From positions 1,612,001-1,676,000 of the forward strand of contig NC_017586.1 of NCBI RefSeq assembly GCF_000240165.1: a stretch of DNA of 64,000 nt, written 5' to 3'. Position numbers and translations under genes: made by a program. Of the stretch, positions 36,068 through 44,870 are shown piece by piece. The notes under the pieces were generated by a model, which worked only from the letters and a program-made list of their open reading frames with translations, did not search any database and was not told the origin of the DNA. The stretch is from Streptantibioticus cattleyicolor NRRL 8057 = DSM 46488. GTDB taxonomy: Bacteria > Actinomycetota > Actinomycetes > Streptomycetales > Streptomycetaceae. Positions within the stretch are counted from its first letter, which is position 1, and each line of letters begins with the position of its first letter.

Positions 36068-37966
36068 TCACAGCGCGGCGGCGCCCTGGTCGCGCAGGCG
36101 CTTGCCGTACTGCTGGAGCGCCCACAGTTCGTTCTGGACGGCGGCGGCCTGGTCGGGGGCGGCGTTCGGGCCGAGGCGGGCGAGGGTGGCGCGGACCTCG
36201 GTGATCCGGCGGTCGACGGCGTGCAGGCGGACGGCGACGAGGTGTTCGCCGGCGTAGATGGCGTCGGCGGCGCGGCGGGTGTGCGGGGGTTCGACGGCCA
36301 GCTCGGTGACGAGGGCGCGGACCGAGTCGTCGGGGGCGGCGTCGCGGACCCGGGCGAGGTAGCCGTCGTCGGCGGTGGTGACCCCGCCGGCCTCGGCGAT
36401 GGCGCGGCGGACGGCGGCGTAGGGGGCGCCGGTGAACTCGTCCTCGCCGTAGGCGTCGAAGGCGGGGGCGACCAGGTGCGGGTGTTGCAGGGCGAGCTTG
36501 AGCAGTTCGCGTTCCACCCGGTGGGCGGGGCTGCGCAGGTCGAGCCGAGGGCCGGTGGGGCGGGGCGGGGCGGCGGCGGGGCGCGGCGCGCGGGCGGCGG
36601 ACGCCGGGCGGCCGGGGTCGCCGCCGCGGGCCCGGTCGCGCTGCCAGCGGGCGAGCTGGGCGACCCGGCGGACGACGAACTGCTCGTCGAGGATGCCGAG
36701 CATGGCGGCGAGCTGGACGGCGTACTCGTGCTGGATCGCGGTGTCCTTGATCCCGGCGACGATCGGCGCGGCCTGTTCCAGGGCGGCGGCGCGGCCCTCG
36801 GCGGTGTCGAGGTTGTGGCCGGCCACGGTGGAGCGGATGGCGAAGCCGAAGAGCGGCTGAGCGGTGTCGATCAGGTTGCGTACCGCGGCGTCGCCCTCGG
36901 CCAGCCGCAGCTCGCAGGGGTCCATGCCGCCGGGGCTGACCGCGATGGAGGTGCGGGCGGCGAACTTCTGGTCGTCCTCGAAGGCGCGCAGCGCGGCGCG
37001 CTGGCCGGCCGCGTCGCCGTCGAAGGTGAAGACCACCTGGGAGCCGGAGTTGTCCATCAGCACCCGGCGCAGGATCTTGATGTGTTCCTCGCCGAAGGCG
37101 GTGCCGCAGGTGGCGATGGCGGTGGTGACCCCGGCGAGGTGGCAGGCCATGACGTCGGTGTACCCCTCGACGACCACGGCGCGGCCGAGCTTGCCGATGT
37201 CCTTCTTGGCCAGGTCGATGCCGTAGAGGACCTGGGACTTCTTGTACAGCGGGGTCTCGGGGGTGTTGAGGTACTTGGGGCCGTTGTCGTCGTCGCGCAG
37301 TTTGCGGGCGCCGAAGCCGATGACCTCGCCGGTGATGTCGCGGATGGGCCACATCAGGCGGCCCCGGAAGCGGTCGATGGGGCCGCGGCGGCCTTCCGAG
37401 GCGAGGCCGCAGAGCAGCAGTTCCTTGTCGGTGAAGCCCTTGCCGCGCAGGTAGCGCACCAGGTGGTCCCAGCCGGCCGGGGCGTAGCCGACCCCGAAGT
37501 GCTCGGCCGCCGCCTGGTCGAAGCCGCGTCCGGCGAGGAACTTGCGGGCGATCTCGGCCTCGGCGCCGTCGAGCTGCTCGGTGTAGAACAGCGCCGCCGC
37601 CTTGTGGGCCTCGACGAGCCGGGTGCGTTCGCCCTGCTGGCGTCCGGGCAGGTAGCCGCCCTCGTCGTAGCGCAGGGTGATGCCGGCCTTGGCGGCGAGG
37701 CGCTCGATGGTCTCGGAGAACGACAGGTGGTCGAGCTTCATCACGAAGTCGATCGTGTCGCCGCCCTCCTGGCAGCCGAAGCAGTAGAAGAGCCCCTTGC
37801 TGGGGCTGACTTGGAAGGACGGGGACTTCTCGTCGTGGAAGGGGCAGAGCCCCTTGAGGTTGCCGCCGCCGGCCGGGCGGAGCTGGAGGTATTCGGCGAC
37901 GACGGCGTCGATCGGGACCGCGTCCCGGACCGCCTTCACATCCTCGTCCCTGATCCGACCTGCCAC
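36068..37966 (-). CDS. dnaG: DNA primase DnaG
   Basis: A 632-residue primase that lays RNA primers at the replication fork. The N-terminal CHC2 zinc site is complete: Cys41, His44, Cys62 and Cys65. The central Toprim domain has [11 protein letters not shown] with its catalytic Glu and the [11 protein letters not shown] metal site. The C-terminal DnaB-interaction region follows a Pro/Ala-rich linker. It starts at a GTG at 37966. It stands in a minus-strand run with the dGTPase, oxidoreductase and GNAT genes upstream and the sigma gene downstream. Confidence 0.98.
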   Translation of the reverse strand: MAGRIRDEDVKAVRDAVPIDAVVAEYLQLRPAGGGNLKGLCPFHDEKSPSFQVSPSKGLFYCFGCQEGGDTIDFVMKLDHLSFSETIERLAAKAGITLRYDEGGYLPGRQQGERTRLVEAHKAAALFYTEQLDGAEAEIARKFLAGRGFDQAAAEHFGVGYAPAGWDHLVRYLRGKGFTDKELLLCGLASEGRRGPIDRFRGRLMWPIRDITGEVIGFGARKLRDDDNGPKYLNTPETPLYKKSQVLYGIDLAKKDIGKLGRAVVVEGYTDVMACHLAGVTTAIATCGTAFGEEHIKILRRVLMDNSGSQVVFTFDGDAAGQRAALRAFEDDQKFAARTSIAVSPGGMDPCELRLAEGDAAVRNLIDTAQPLFGFAIRSTVAGHNLDTAEGRAAALEQAAPIVAGIKDTAIQHEYAVQLAAMLGILDEQFVVRRVAQLARWQRDRARGGDPGRPASAARAPRPAAAPPRPTGPRLDLRSPAHRVERELLKLALQHPHLVAPAFDAYGEDEFTGAPYAAVRRAIAEAGGVTTADDGYLARVRDAAPDDSVRALVTELAVEPPHTRRAADAIYAGEHLVAVRLHAVDRRITEVRATLARLGPNAAPDQAAAVQNELWALQQYGKRLRDQGAAAL

Positions 37967-38019
37967 GGATGGATTCTACGGGTCCGGCGGGGCGCTCCGG
38001 TGAGGTTGACGGTGGACGG

Positions 38020-38484
38020 TCACAGCGGCTTGATGGTGAACAGGAAGTGCGGGCCGACGCCCTCGATCATGAACTCGTCGCCGCCGACCGCGAAGCCGTG
38101 GTGCTCGTAGAAGCCGCGGGCAGAGGTGCGTCCGTTGCACCACACGATCCGGGCGCCGCGGGCCGCCGCCTCGGCGAGCCCGGCGCGCAGCACGGCGGCC
38201 CCGTACCCGTGGCCGCGCAGCTCGGGGGCGCTGGCCATGCCGCGGAAGCGGTAGGCGGGGCCCTCCTCGCCGGGCAGCGGCTCGGGGAAGAAGGTGACGC
38301 AGGCGGCGAGGGCGCCGTCCGGGGTGTACGCGGCGATGTGGAACGTGGCGGGCTCGGCGTCCTCGGCGAAGACGGCGCTGCCGGGCGGACGGCCCGGGCG
38401 CAGCACCGCGCGGCGCAGCTCGAAGATCTCCTCGACGGGTACGACGGCGGTGCGGGCGCTCGGGCCGGGCGCTGGTCTGCTCAT
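38020..38484 (-). CDS. GNAT family N-acetyltransferase
   Basis: A 154-residue acetyltransferase. The acetyl-CoA loop is RGHGYGAAVLRAG and the C-terminal strand region is YEHHGFAVGGDEF. The substrate is unknown. Its ATG overlaps the stop of the upstream oxidoreductase (ATGA), showing translational coupling, and 53 bp separate it from dnaG. Confidence 0.87.
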   Translation of the reverse strand: MSRPAPGPSARTAVVPVEEIFELRRAVLRPGRPPGSAVFAEDAEPATFHIAAYTPDGALAACVTFFPEPLPGEEGPAYRFRGMASAPELRGHGYGAAVLRAGLAEAAARGARIVWCNGRTSARGFYEHHGFAVGGDEFMIEGVGPHFLFTIKPL

Positions 38485-39743
38485 TCCAGGAAGGATGTCA
38501 GAGGCACCGCGGGGTCGGCCAGGCGCTCGGGGTCGACGGTCCGGCGGGAGCCGATGAGCCGCTGGAGCTGGTCGGTGACGTCCCAGACGTTGACGTTCAT
38601 GGCGGCCTGGACGCGGCCGTCGGCCAGCCAGAAGGCGATGAACTGGCGCTTGCCGACGTCGCCGCGGCAGACCACCTGGTCGTAGGAGCCGGGGGCGGCG
38701 TGCCCGGAGAACTCCATGCCCAGGTCGTACTGGTCGGTGAAGAAGTAGGGGACGCGGTCGTAGGCGATCTGGTGGCCGAGCATGGCGCGGGCGGCGGTAG
38801 GCCCTCCGTTGAGGGCGTTGGCCCAGTGTTCGACGCGCAGCCGGGTGCCGAGCAGCGGGTTGTCGGCGGCTGCGCAGTCCCCGGCGGCGAAGATGTCGGG
38901 GTCGCTGGTGCGCAGCGAGGCGTCGACGGCGATGCCGCCGCCGTGGGCGCGGTCGACCACGGTGAGCCCGGCGGCCTCGGCGAGTCCGGTGCGGGGGGCG
39001 GCGCCGATCGCGGCGAGCACGTCGTGGCAGGGGTGTTCCTCGCCGTCGTCGGTGCGGACCGCGAGGACCATGCCGTCCTGGCCGGTGATCTCGGTGAGCC
39101 GGGTGCCGAAGCGGAAGCGGACGCCGTGCTCGCGGTGGAGGCCGGCGAAGACGCCGCCGAGTTCGGGGCCGAGGACGGTGTGCAGCGGGGTGGGTTCCGG
39201 CTCGACCACGGTGACCTCGGCGCCGTAGGAGCGGGCGGCGGCGGCGACCTCCAGGCCGATCCAGCCGGCGCCGGCGATCACCAGGTGGCCGTTGTCACGG
39301 CCGAGGGAGGCGAGGACGCCGCGGAGCCGTTCGGCGTGGGCCAGCCGCCGCAGGTGGTGGACGCCGGCCAGGCCGGTGCCGGGGATGTCCAGCCGGCGGG
39401 GTTCGGCGCCGGTGGCCAGCAGCAGCTTGTCGTAGCGGAGCGCGGTGCCGTCACCGAGCGCGACGGTGCGGGTGTTGCGGTCGAGCTGGACGACGGGCTG
39501 GCCGAGGTGGAGCTCGATGTCATGCTCGGCGTACCAGGCGGCGGGGTGGACGAAGACCGAGTCGCGTTCCTCCTTGCCCAGCAGGAAGCCCTTGGACAGC
39601 GGCGGGCGTTCGTACGGGTGGTCGCGTTCGTCCCCGATCAGGATGACCCGGCCGGTGAACCCCTCCGCCCGCAGGGTCTCGGCGGCCTTGGCCCCGGCCA
39701 GCCCGGCTCCCACGATGACGAACGTCTGATCTGCGTCGACCAC
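38481..39743 (-). CDS. FAD-dependent ferredoxin reductase-like oxidoreductase
   Basis: A 420-residue flavoprotein. The N-terminal FAD site is FVIVGAGLAGAKAAE, the second nucleotide site is VIAGAGWIGLEVA, and FAAGDCAA near residue 290 is the distal FAD motif. The C-terminal domain resembles the reductase component of aromatic dioxygenases and AIF-type proteins. It would transfer electrons from NAD(P)H to a ferredoxin. I chose GTG at 39743, which is preceded by GAGGAGG; starting at 39800 would lose that site. It overlaps the GNAT gene by 4 bp. Confidence 0.92.
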   Translation of the reverse strand: MVDADQTFVIVGAGLAGAKAAETLRAEGFTGRVILIGDERDHPYERPPLSKGFLLGKEERDSVFVHPAAWYAEHDIELHLGQPVVQLDRNTRTVALGDGTALRYDKLLLATGAEPRRLDIPGTGLAGVHHLRRLAHAERLRGVLASLGRDNGHLVIAGAGWIGLEVAAAARSYGAEVTVVEPEPTPLHTVLGPELGGVFAGLHREHGVRFRFGTRLTEITGQDGMVLAVRTDDGEEHPCHDVLAAIGAAPRTGLAEAAGLTVVDRAHGGGIAVDASLRTSDPDIFAAGDCAAADNPLLGTRLRVEHWANALNGGPTAARAMLGHQIAYDRVPYFFTDQYDLGMEFSGHAAPGSYDQVVCRGDVGKRQFIAFWLADGRVQAAMNVNVWDVTDQLQRLIGSRRTVDPERLADPAVPLTSFLE

Positions 39744-40021
39744 TGTGCGCCTCCTCGCGCGGCATCCCCCGGCGAACCGTCTCACGGGAGGGTCCCGCAC
39801 GGCGCGGCTCGCGTGAAGAGCGCCGCACCGGCTCGGGGCCTCCCGTCGTCCCTGTTGCGATCTCCATGGTGCAACGCCGGACGTGGCGGGTCACAGCCGG
39901 TGTCGCACGGGGCGCGCGGCCGGCGGTACGCGGATCCCGCGCGGCGCGGGGCGTCCGGCGCGCGGCCGGCGGGGCGGGTACGGGGGTCAACTCCCGTGAT
40001 GCGGCAGTGCGTCGGCAGGCG

Positions 40022-41317
40022 TCAGGTGGTCAGCCGGGCGTGCAGGGCGAGCGCCGCCGCGTCGGTGAGCGAGGCGATCTGGTCGACCACGGCGCGCAGC
40101 CGGGCCCGGTCGTCCGGGGCCGCCGCGTACACCTCGCGGAACTGCGGGTCGAGCCCGTCGGGGGCGCGGGCGGTCAGCGCCGCCGCCAACTCGGCGATCA
40201 CCACGCGCTGTTCGGCCCGGCGGCGTTCCTGGTCGGCGCGTTGCATCACGTACCGGTCGGCGACCGCCTTGAGGACGGCGCACTCCAGCCGTACCTCGCG
40301 CGGGACCACCAGGCGGGCGGCGTAGCGGGTGAGGCGGCCGGGGCCGTAGGCGTCCCTGGTGGCGCGTTCGGCGGCCAGGCAGAAGCGGCCGATGAGCTGG
40401 GAGGTGGCGTCCTTGAGCCGGGCGCGGGCGAGCGCGGAGCCGTCGTAGCGGTGCGGCCACCATTCCTGGGCGAGGAGCCGGTCGAGGGCGGCGGCGAGTT
40501 CGGCGGGGTCGGCGTCGGGGGCGTAGCGGCCGATGGCGACGGCGTGGATGTCGCGCCGTTCGGGGCCGGAGCGGAGCACGGCGGGGTCGAGGTGGCCGGC
40601 GTGCAGGCCGTCCTCCACGTCGTGCACCGAGTAGGCGACGTCGTCGGACCAGTCCATCACCTCGGCCTCGAAGCAGCGGCGGCCGGCCGGGGCGCCGGAG
40701 CGCAGCCAGTCGAAGACCGGCCGGTCGTCGGGGTAGACCCCGAACTTGGCGGAGCCGGGGTCGGTGGGGTGGCCGCCGCGTGGCCAGGGGTACTTGGTGG
40801 CGGCGTCCAGCGCGGCCCGGGTGAGGTTGAGGCCGACACTGACCACCTGGCCGTCGGGTCCGGCGGTGAACCGTTTGGGCTCGGTGCGGGTGAGCAGCCG
40901 CAGCGACTGGGCGTTGCCCTCGAAGCCGCCGCAGGCCGCGGCGACCTCGGCGAGGGCCTGCTCGCCGTTGTGGCCGAAGGGCGGGTGGCCGAGGTCGTGG
41001 GCGAGGCAGGCGGTCTCCACCAGGTCGGCGTCGCAGCCGAGCGCCGCCCCCAACTCCCGCCCGACCTGGGCGCATTCGAGGGAGTGGGTGAGCCGGGTAC
41101 GGGGGCTGGTGTCGAACTCGGGCACCACCGAGCCCGGGTCGACCACCTGGGTCTTCCCGGCCAGCCGGCGCAACGCGGCCGAGTGCAGCACCCTGGCCCG
41201 GTCCCGCTGGAACGCGGTCCGCCCGGGCCGCTTGTCCGGCTCCGGCACCCACCGCTCGGTGTCGGCCTCGGTGTACGGGGCGGCGAGGGGGTCCGCCACC
41301 TGATGTGTCCCGTCCAT
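40022..41317 (-). CDS. dgt: Deoxyguanosinetriphosphate triphosphohydrolase-like protein (dGTPase)
   Basis: A 431-residue HD-domain hydrolase that cleaves dNTPs to nucleoside and triphosphate. The metal site is His78 in RLTHSLE, His107-Asp108 in [14 protein letters not shown], and a later Asp in [11 protein letters not shown]. The N-terminus [22 protein letters not shown] is typical of the bacterial family (core [14 protein letters not shown]). Association with dnaG is common in actinobacteria. The ATG at 41317 was chosen; upstream sequence has no coding signal. Confidence 0.94.
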   Translation of the reverse strand: MDGTHQVADPLAAPYTEADTERWVPEPDKRPGRTAFQRDRARVLHSAALRRLAGKTQVVDPGSVVPEFDTSPRTRLTHSLECAQVGRELGAALGCDADLVETACLAHDLGHPPFGHNGEQALAEVAAACGGFEGNAQSLRLLTRTEPKRFTAGPDGQVVSVGLNLTRAALDAATKYPWPRGGHPTDPGSAKFGVYPDDRPVFDWLRSGAPAGRRCFEAEVMDWSDDVAYSVHDVEDGLHAGHLDPAVLRSGPERRDIHAVAIGRYAPDADPAELAAALDRLLAQEWWPHRYDGSALARARLKDATSQLIGRFCLAAERATRDAYGPGRLTRYAARLVVPREVRLECAVLKAVADRYVMQRADQERRRAEQRVVIAELAAALTARAPDGLDPQFREVYAAAPDDRARLRAVVDQIASLTDAAALALHARLTT

Positions 41318-41863
41318 ACTGCGACGGTAACCGCCCGCGCCGACATCGAGCGCGCCAGCCGCGGTGGTGGCCCGCGGTACGCCGCCCACGAGTGCCCCGT
41401 GCCGGGGCGCGCGCCCCGGCACGGGGACGCCGTCGCCCAGGCCCGATCGCCGGGGCGGACGTAGAGGCCCCGGAATTGCGGCGAGGGCACGGGACCGGCC
41501 GGCCCCCGGCACCGGAACGCCGCCCGGAAGACAACACCCCGCCCACGCGGACGCTCCCGACAGCGCGGCGAGCGAACGGACCGTCCCGGCGAGCGGCCCC
41601 GGGCCGCCCATGGCCCGGCGCCCCGTGGCCGGAAGGCAGCGTCCGAGCGCCCCCGCCCGCGCGACCAGGGGACGCAACGGGTCGGCCAGTGACAGCGCGG
41701 CACCTCGCCGCCACGGTCCCCGTCCCACGGACGGCCGCGCCCCCCACGGACGCCCCCGGCGGCGCGGCAAGGGCACGGAAACACCGGCGCCCGGCCCCGA
41801 TCGCCCGGGCGGACGTGGAGGCCCCGGAAGCGCGGCGAGCGGACACCGTGAGCCGGCCGACCC
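41318..41863. repeat. Non-coding region with imperfect long direct repeats
   Basis: 546 bp between dgt and the chelatase gene. Two imperfect copies of about 67 bp lie at 41419-41485 and 41772-41840, sharing the core GGCGGACGT(A/G)GAGGCCCCGGAA followed by GCGGCGAG (each block under 20 bases when read separately). A more degraded third copy may start near 41535. There is no convincing coding sequence in it; long open frames across it reflect GC bias. Confidence 0.5.
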
Positions 41864-42652
41864 CTACCCCGGCGCCCCCGCGAACGCCCGCGGCGGCCGG
41901 TGGGCGGAAGCGCGTGACAGGGCCTCCTCGTAGCGGCGGACGACGAGGCGGGCCAGGGCGGGGTGGGCGCCGAGGGGGGCGGAGACGAGCCAGGGGGCGG
42001 CGGTGGCGGCTTCGGCGGCGAAGCGGCCGGGGGCGGTGAAGCAGGAGGCGACGGCGACCCGGTGGATGCCGCGCGCGGTGAGCCGGGCGATGGCCTGCGG
42101 GATGGTCGGCCGGGCGGCGCAGGCGTAGCCGGGCAGCACGGGGACGCCGTCGAGGCGGGCGGTGAGCAGCGCGGCGGTACGGGCGGTGGCGGCGGCCGAG
42201 TCGGGGTCGCGGGAGCCGGCGGCGGCCAGGACGACCCCGGTGCGGCCGGTGGCGGCGGCGCCGCGGAAGCCGGCCTCGGCCAGCCGGGCGTGGAGCGCCG
42301 CGGCGAGCAGCGGGTGCGGGCCGAGCGGGCGGGCGACGGTGACCGCGAGCGGGGCCGCGCGGGCCGCCGCGGCGGGCAGGTCGTGCTTGACGTGGTAGCC
42401 GTCGGCGAGGAGCAGCGGGACGAGGACGGCCGGGCCGCGCAGCGCGGCGAGGGCGTCGTCCAGCAGCGGCTCGGCCAGTTCGACGTGGGCGGGGTGGACG
42501 GCGACGTCCGGCCGCAGCCGGCGCACCCGGTCCAGCAGTACGGCCAGGGCGCGGCGGGCGGCCGGGTCGCGGCTGCCGTGGGCGACCACCACCATCGTCG
42601 GGGCGGCGGGGGGCGCACCGGGCGCATCCGGTGGGGTGGGCGCATCCGTCAT
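41864..42652 (-). CDS. CbiX/sirohydrochlorin chelatase family protein
   Basis: A 262-residue tandem-CbiX protein. The first repeat has the metal-site histidines in VVAHGSRDP and DGYHVKHDLP. The second repeat shows AAAGSRDP and SCFTAPGRF, so the equivalent histidines are missing and only the first half is likely catalytic. Members insert cobalt, nickel or iron into sirohydrochlorin for cobalamin, F430 or siroheme. No other tetrapyrrole genes are adjacent, so the metal cannot be read. Confidence 0.85.
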   Translation of the reverse strand: MTDAPTPPDAPGAPPAAPTMVVVAHGSRDPAARRALAVLLDRVRRLRPDVAVHPAHVELAEPLLDDALAALRGPAVLVPLLLADGYHVKHDLPAAAARAAPLAVTVARPLGPHPLLAAALHARLAEAGFRGAAATGRTGVVLAAAGSRDPDSAAATARTAALLTARLDGVPVLPGYACAARPTIPQAIARLTARGIHRVAVASCFTAPGRFAAEAATAAPWLVSAPLGAHPALARLVVRRYEEALSRASAHRPPRAFAGAPG

Positions 42653-42727
42653 GCGCCGAGTGTGGCGAGCGGTCGTTGCGGGCGGATTGCGTGGCGGTAA
42701 TCGCCCTGTTTACCGGGTGGCGGGCGG

Positions 42728-43171
42728 TCAGGAGCGCCGTTTCCAGTCGCCGCCGGGGATGCGCCGTCCGTGGGCGCGCAGGTGGCGGGCGGTCGCGCGG
42801 CCGGCCAGGTAGACCCAGGCGTCGCGGGGGCCGGCGGCGGTGTGCACGGTGCGTGCGAGGCGTTCGTAGAGGTTGTCCGGGGCGCCGGGGGTGTGGTCCT
42901 CCAGGCGGTCGAGTTCGGCGAGGACGTCGTCGTACGCCTCGGGGAGCGGTTCGATCAGGTCGCCGTGGATCCCGTCCGGCGTGCCGGGGGCGTCGAGGGC
43001 GTAGGGGTAGCCGGGGCCGTCGTAGAGCAGGGCGCCGCGCAGGACGGCGGGGACGGCGCGGGCGGTGCGTCCGCGCAGCAGCCGGGCGTGGTTGACCTCG
43101 CCGGGGCGCAGCGTGCCGTACACGAAGAAGGGGAGGCGGCCCTCCGCCACCGGACTGGATGACGTGTCCAT
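42728..43171 (-). CDS. Gamma-glutamylcyclotransferase (AIG2-like) family protein
   Basis: A 147-residue GGCT-fold protein. The substrate-binding loop is FVYGTLRPGEVNH and the probable catalytic glutamate is in LDRLEDHT; YERLARTVHTAAGPRDAWVYL forms the last strands (core DAWVYL). Members cyclise gamma-glutamyl compounds to 5-oxoproline. The ATG at 43171 was chosen; an open extension to 43330 runs into the divergent gene and has no ribosome site. Confidence 0.87.
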   Translation of the reverse strand: MDTSSSPVAEGRLPFFVYGTLRPGEVNHARLLRGRTARAVPAVLRGALLYDGPGYPYALDAPGTPDGIHGDLIEPLPEAYDDVLAELDRLEDHTPGAPDNLYERLARTVHTAAGPRDAWVYLAGRATARHLRAHGRRIPGGDWKRRS

Positions 43172-43253
43172 GTAGCGATGATCGCGGAACCGGCGGGCGC
43201 CCGGCGGCGTCATCGTGGCGGGCGGCCGACGAGGCGTACACAGGGGGTCGGGG

Positions 43254-43928
43254 ATGGGACGGACCGGGATACTGCCGCGCACCCGGCGCGGGTGGCGGCG
43301 CGTCGTGCGGTGGGCGGCGGCGCTGTGCACGCTGGCGCTGCTTCCGGCGACCTGGCTGTACGTCGCCTCCTCGGGGCGGATCCGGGACGTGGCCGACGTA
43401 CCGCCGGAGCCGGTGGGCGTGGTCTTCGGCGCCGGGCTCGACCACGGCCGCCCGTCCCCGTACCTGGCGCACCGGCTGGACGCCGCCGCCGCGCTCTACC
43501 GCGCCGGCAAGGTCCGCGCGCTCCTGGTCACCGGCGACAAAGGCCGCACCGGGTACAACGAGCCGGCCGCGATGCGCGCCTACCTGGCCGCGCACGGCGT
43601 CCCGGCCGGCCACGTGGTGCTGGACTACGCGGGGTTCGACACCTGGGACTCGTGCGCCCGGGCCCGGCGGATCTTCGGGGTGAACCGGGCGGTGCTGGTG
43701 ACCCAGGGGTTCCACATCCGCCGCGCGCTCGCCCTGTGCGCGGCGGCCGGGGTGACCGGGTACGGCGTCGGGGTGGCCGAGCCGCACGACGCGATCTGGT
43801 ACTACGGCGGGGCGCGGGAGGTCGGGGCGGCGGCCAAGGCGGCGGTGGACGCGCTCTTCACGCCCGCCCCGACGCTGCTGGGGCCGCACGAGGACGGGGT
43901 GGCGCGCGCGTTGCGGGAACCGCGGTGA
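43254..43928 (+). CDS. SanA/YdcF-like DUF218 membrane protein
   Basis: A 224-residue protein with one N-terminal membrane anchor (WAAALCTLALLPATWLYVAS). The DUF218 domain shows VVFGAGLDHGRPSPYLAHRL, LLVTGDKG, NEPAAMRAYLAAHGVP and TQGFHIRRAL (cores FGAGLDHGRPSPYL and TQGFHIRRA). SanA-type proteins affect envelope permeability to vancomycin. The ATG at 43254 was chosen. A small membrane gene follows 53 bp downstream. Confidence 0.88.
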   Translation: MGRTGILPRTRRGWRRVVRWAAALCTLALLPATWLYVASSGRIRDVADVPPEPVGVVFGAGLDHGRPSPYLAHRLDAAAALYRAGKVRALLVTGDKGRTGYNEPAAMRAYLAAHGVPAGHVVLDYAGFDTWDSCARARRIFGVNRAVLVTQGFHIRRALALCAAAGVTGYGVGVAEPHDAIWYYGGAREVGAAAKAAVDALFTPAPTLLGPHEDGVARALREPR

Positions 43929-43981
43929 AGGCGGCGTCGGTACGATCGCGGCAGGGACGGCGTGACGCTTCGGAGGTTGCC

Positions 43982-44137
43982 ATGGCACCGGAGGAGCAGG
44001 ACGAGCCGCTGGTGACCATCACCCCGGTGCCGCCGCCGTCCGCCGCGCCCGAGCAGCGCTGGCTGGGGCCGCTGCTCATCATCGGCGCCCCGGTGGGTCT
44101 GGCGGTGCTGGTCTTCGTCCTCCTGGTGCTGCTGTGA
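43982..44137 (+). CDS. Small single-pass membrane protein
   Basis: A 51-residue protein: a charged Pro-rich N-terminus, then one hydrophobic C-terminal helix (LLIIGAPVGLAVLVFVLLVL). A GGAGG site at 43970-43974 supports the ATG at 43982. Function unknown. Confidence 0.7.
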   Translation: MAPEEQDEPLVTITPVPPPSAAPEQRWLGPLLIIGAPVGLAVLVFVLLVLL

Positions 44138-44317
44138 CCCCCGGCGGCGGGCCGTTTCCCGCTGCCGCGCCCACGGATCACGGCGTCCTGTCACGCCTCC
44201 CGCGCCGTGCGGACGCCAATTGATCCGGGAGAGTGAACGATAAGAACTTCTCCTTCCGGCCGTAGTTGTTCAGTCTGCTCCGGTAGCGGGGCGCACCAGG
44301 ATCGGAAGGAAATTCGC

Positions 44318-44713
44318 GTGATCAAGAAGATTCTCGCTACGGCTGCGGTGGTGGTTTCAGCAGTGGGCGCCACCTCTGCTCCGGCCATGGCCATCGGCAA
44401 TGGGCACGGCCACGGCTCGAACTCCGCCAACGGGAATGGCTCGGGGCAGGTGTACGGGAACACCACGACCGGCGGTTACATGAGCCCCCAGATCGGCCTG
44501 GTCCAGGGTTCGCTCAACAAGCCGTGCATCGGTATCCCGATCAAGGACATCCAGGTGCCGATCCTCCAGATCGTCGCGATCCAGGACCTGCTGAACCAGC
44601 ACCAGACCGTGACCTGCACCGAGAACACCAACGTGAGCGAGGGCGACGCGCCGCTGTCGCACATCCTGGACAACATCCCGATCCTGTCCAGGAACGGCGC
44701 CGGCAACCGCTGA
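44318..44713 (+). CDS. Rodlin (RdlA/RdlB family)
   Basis: A 131-residue secreted protein. A signal peptide (MIKKILATAAVVVSAVGATSAPAMA, cleavage after AMA near residue 25) is followed by a Gly/Asn/His-rich stretch and the rodlin block YMSPQIGLVQGSLNKPCIGI, with a second conserved half LSHILDNIPILSRNGAG. Rodlins order chaplin fibres into paired rodlets on aerial hyphae and spores. The start is GTG at 44318 after GGAAGGA. Only one rodlin is present here and no chaplin gene is adjacent, unlike the rdlAB-chpH layout. Confidence 0.9.
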   Translation: MIKKILATAAVVVSAVGATSAPAMAIGNGHGHGSNSANGNGSGQVYGNTTTGGYMSPQIGLVQGSLNKPCIGIPIKDIQVPILQIVAIQDLLNQHQTVTCTENTNVSEGDAPLSHILDNIPILSRNGAGNR

Positions 44714-44778
44714 TCACCCGGCCGAAGGGATTGCCGGCCGACGCCTCGGCACGTGCGGCCGAACTCCTTTGCCAGGCC

Positions 44779-44832
44779 CGCGGGCCCGCTCCCGGAATTT
44801 CCGGTCCACCGGATTCCAGGGGCGGGCCCGCC
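44779..44832. terminator. Nested inverted repeat between convergent genes
   Basis: An outer imperfect arm pair (GCGGGCCCG core on both sides) encloses the hairpin TCCGGT-CC-ACCGGA. It lies between the rodlin (stop 44713) and esterase (stop 44871) genes and probably terminates both. Confidence 0.55.
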
Positions 44833-44870
44833 GTCGTTACCAGGGTCCCTCGCCGGCCGCGCGGGTGCCG

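Noticed and set aside
39987..43988. A 1333-codon open frame on the minus strand
   Set aside because: It crosses dgt, the chelatase and the cyclotransferase in the wrong frame, with Arg/Pro/Gly-rich translation typical of GC-rich shadow frames.
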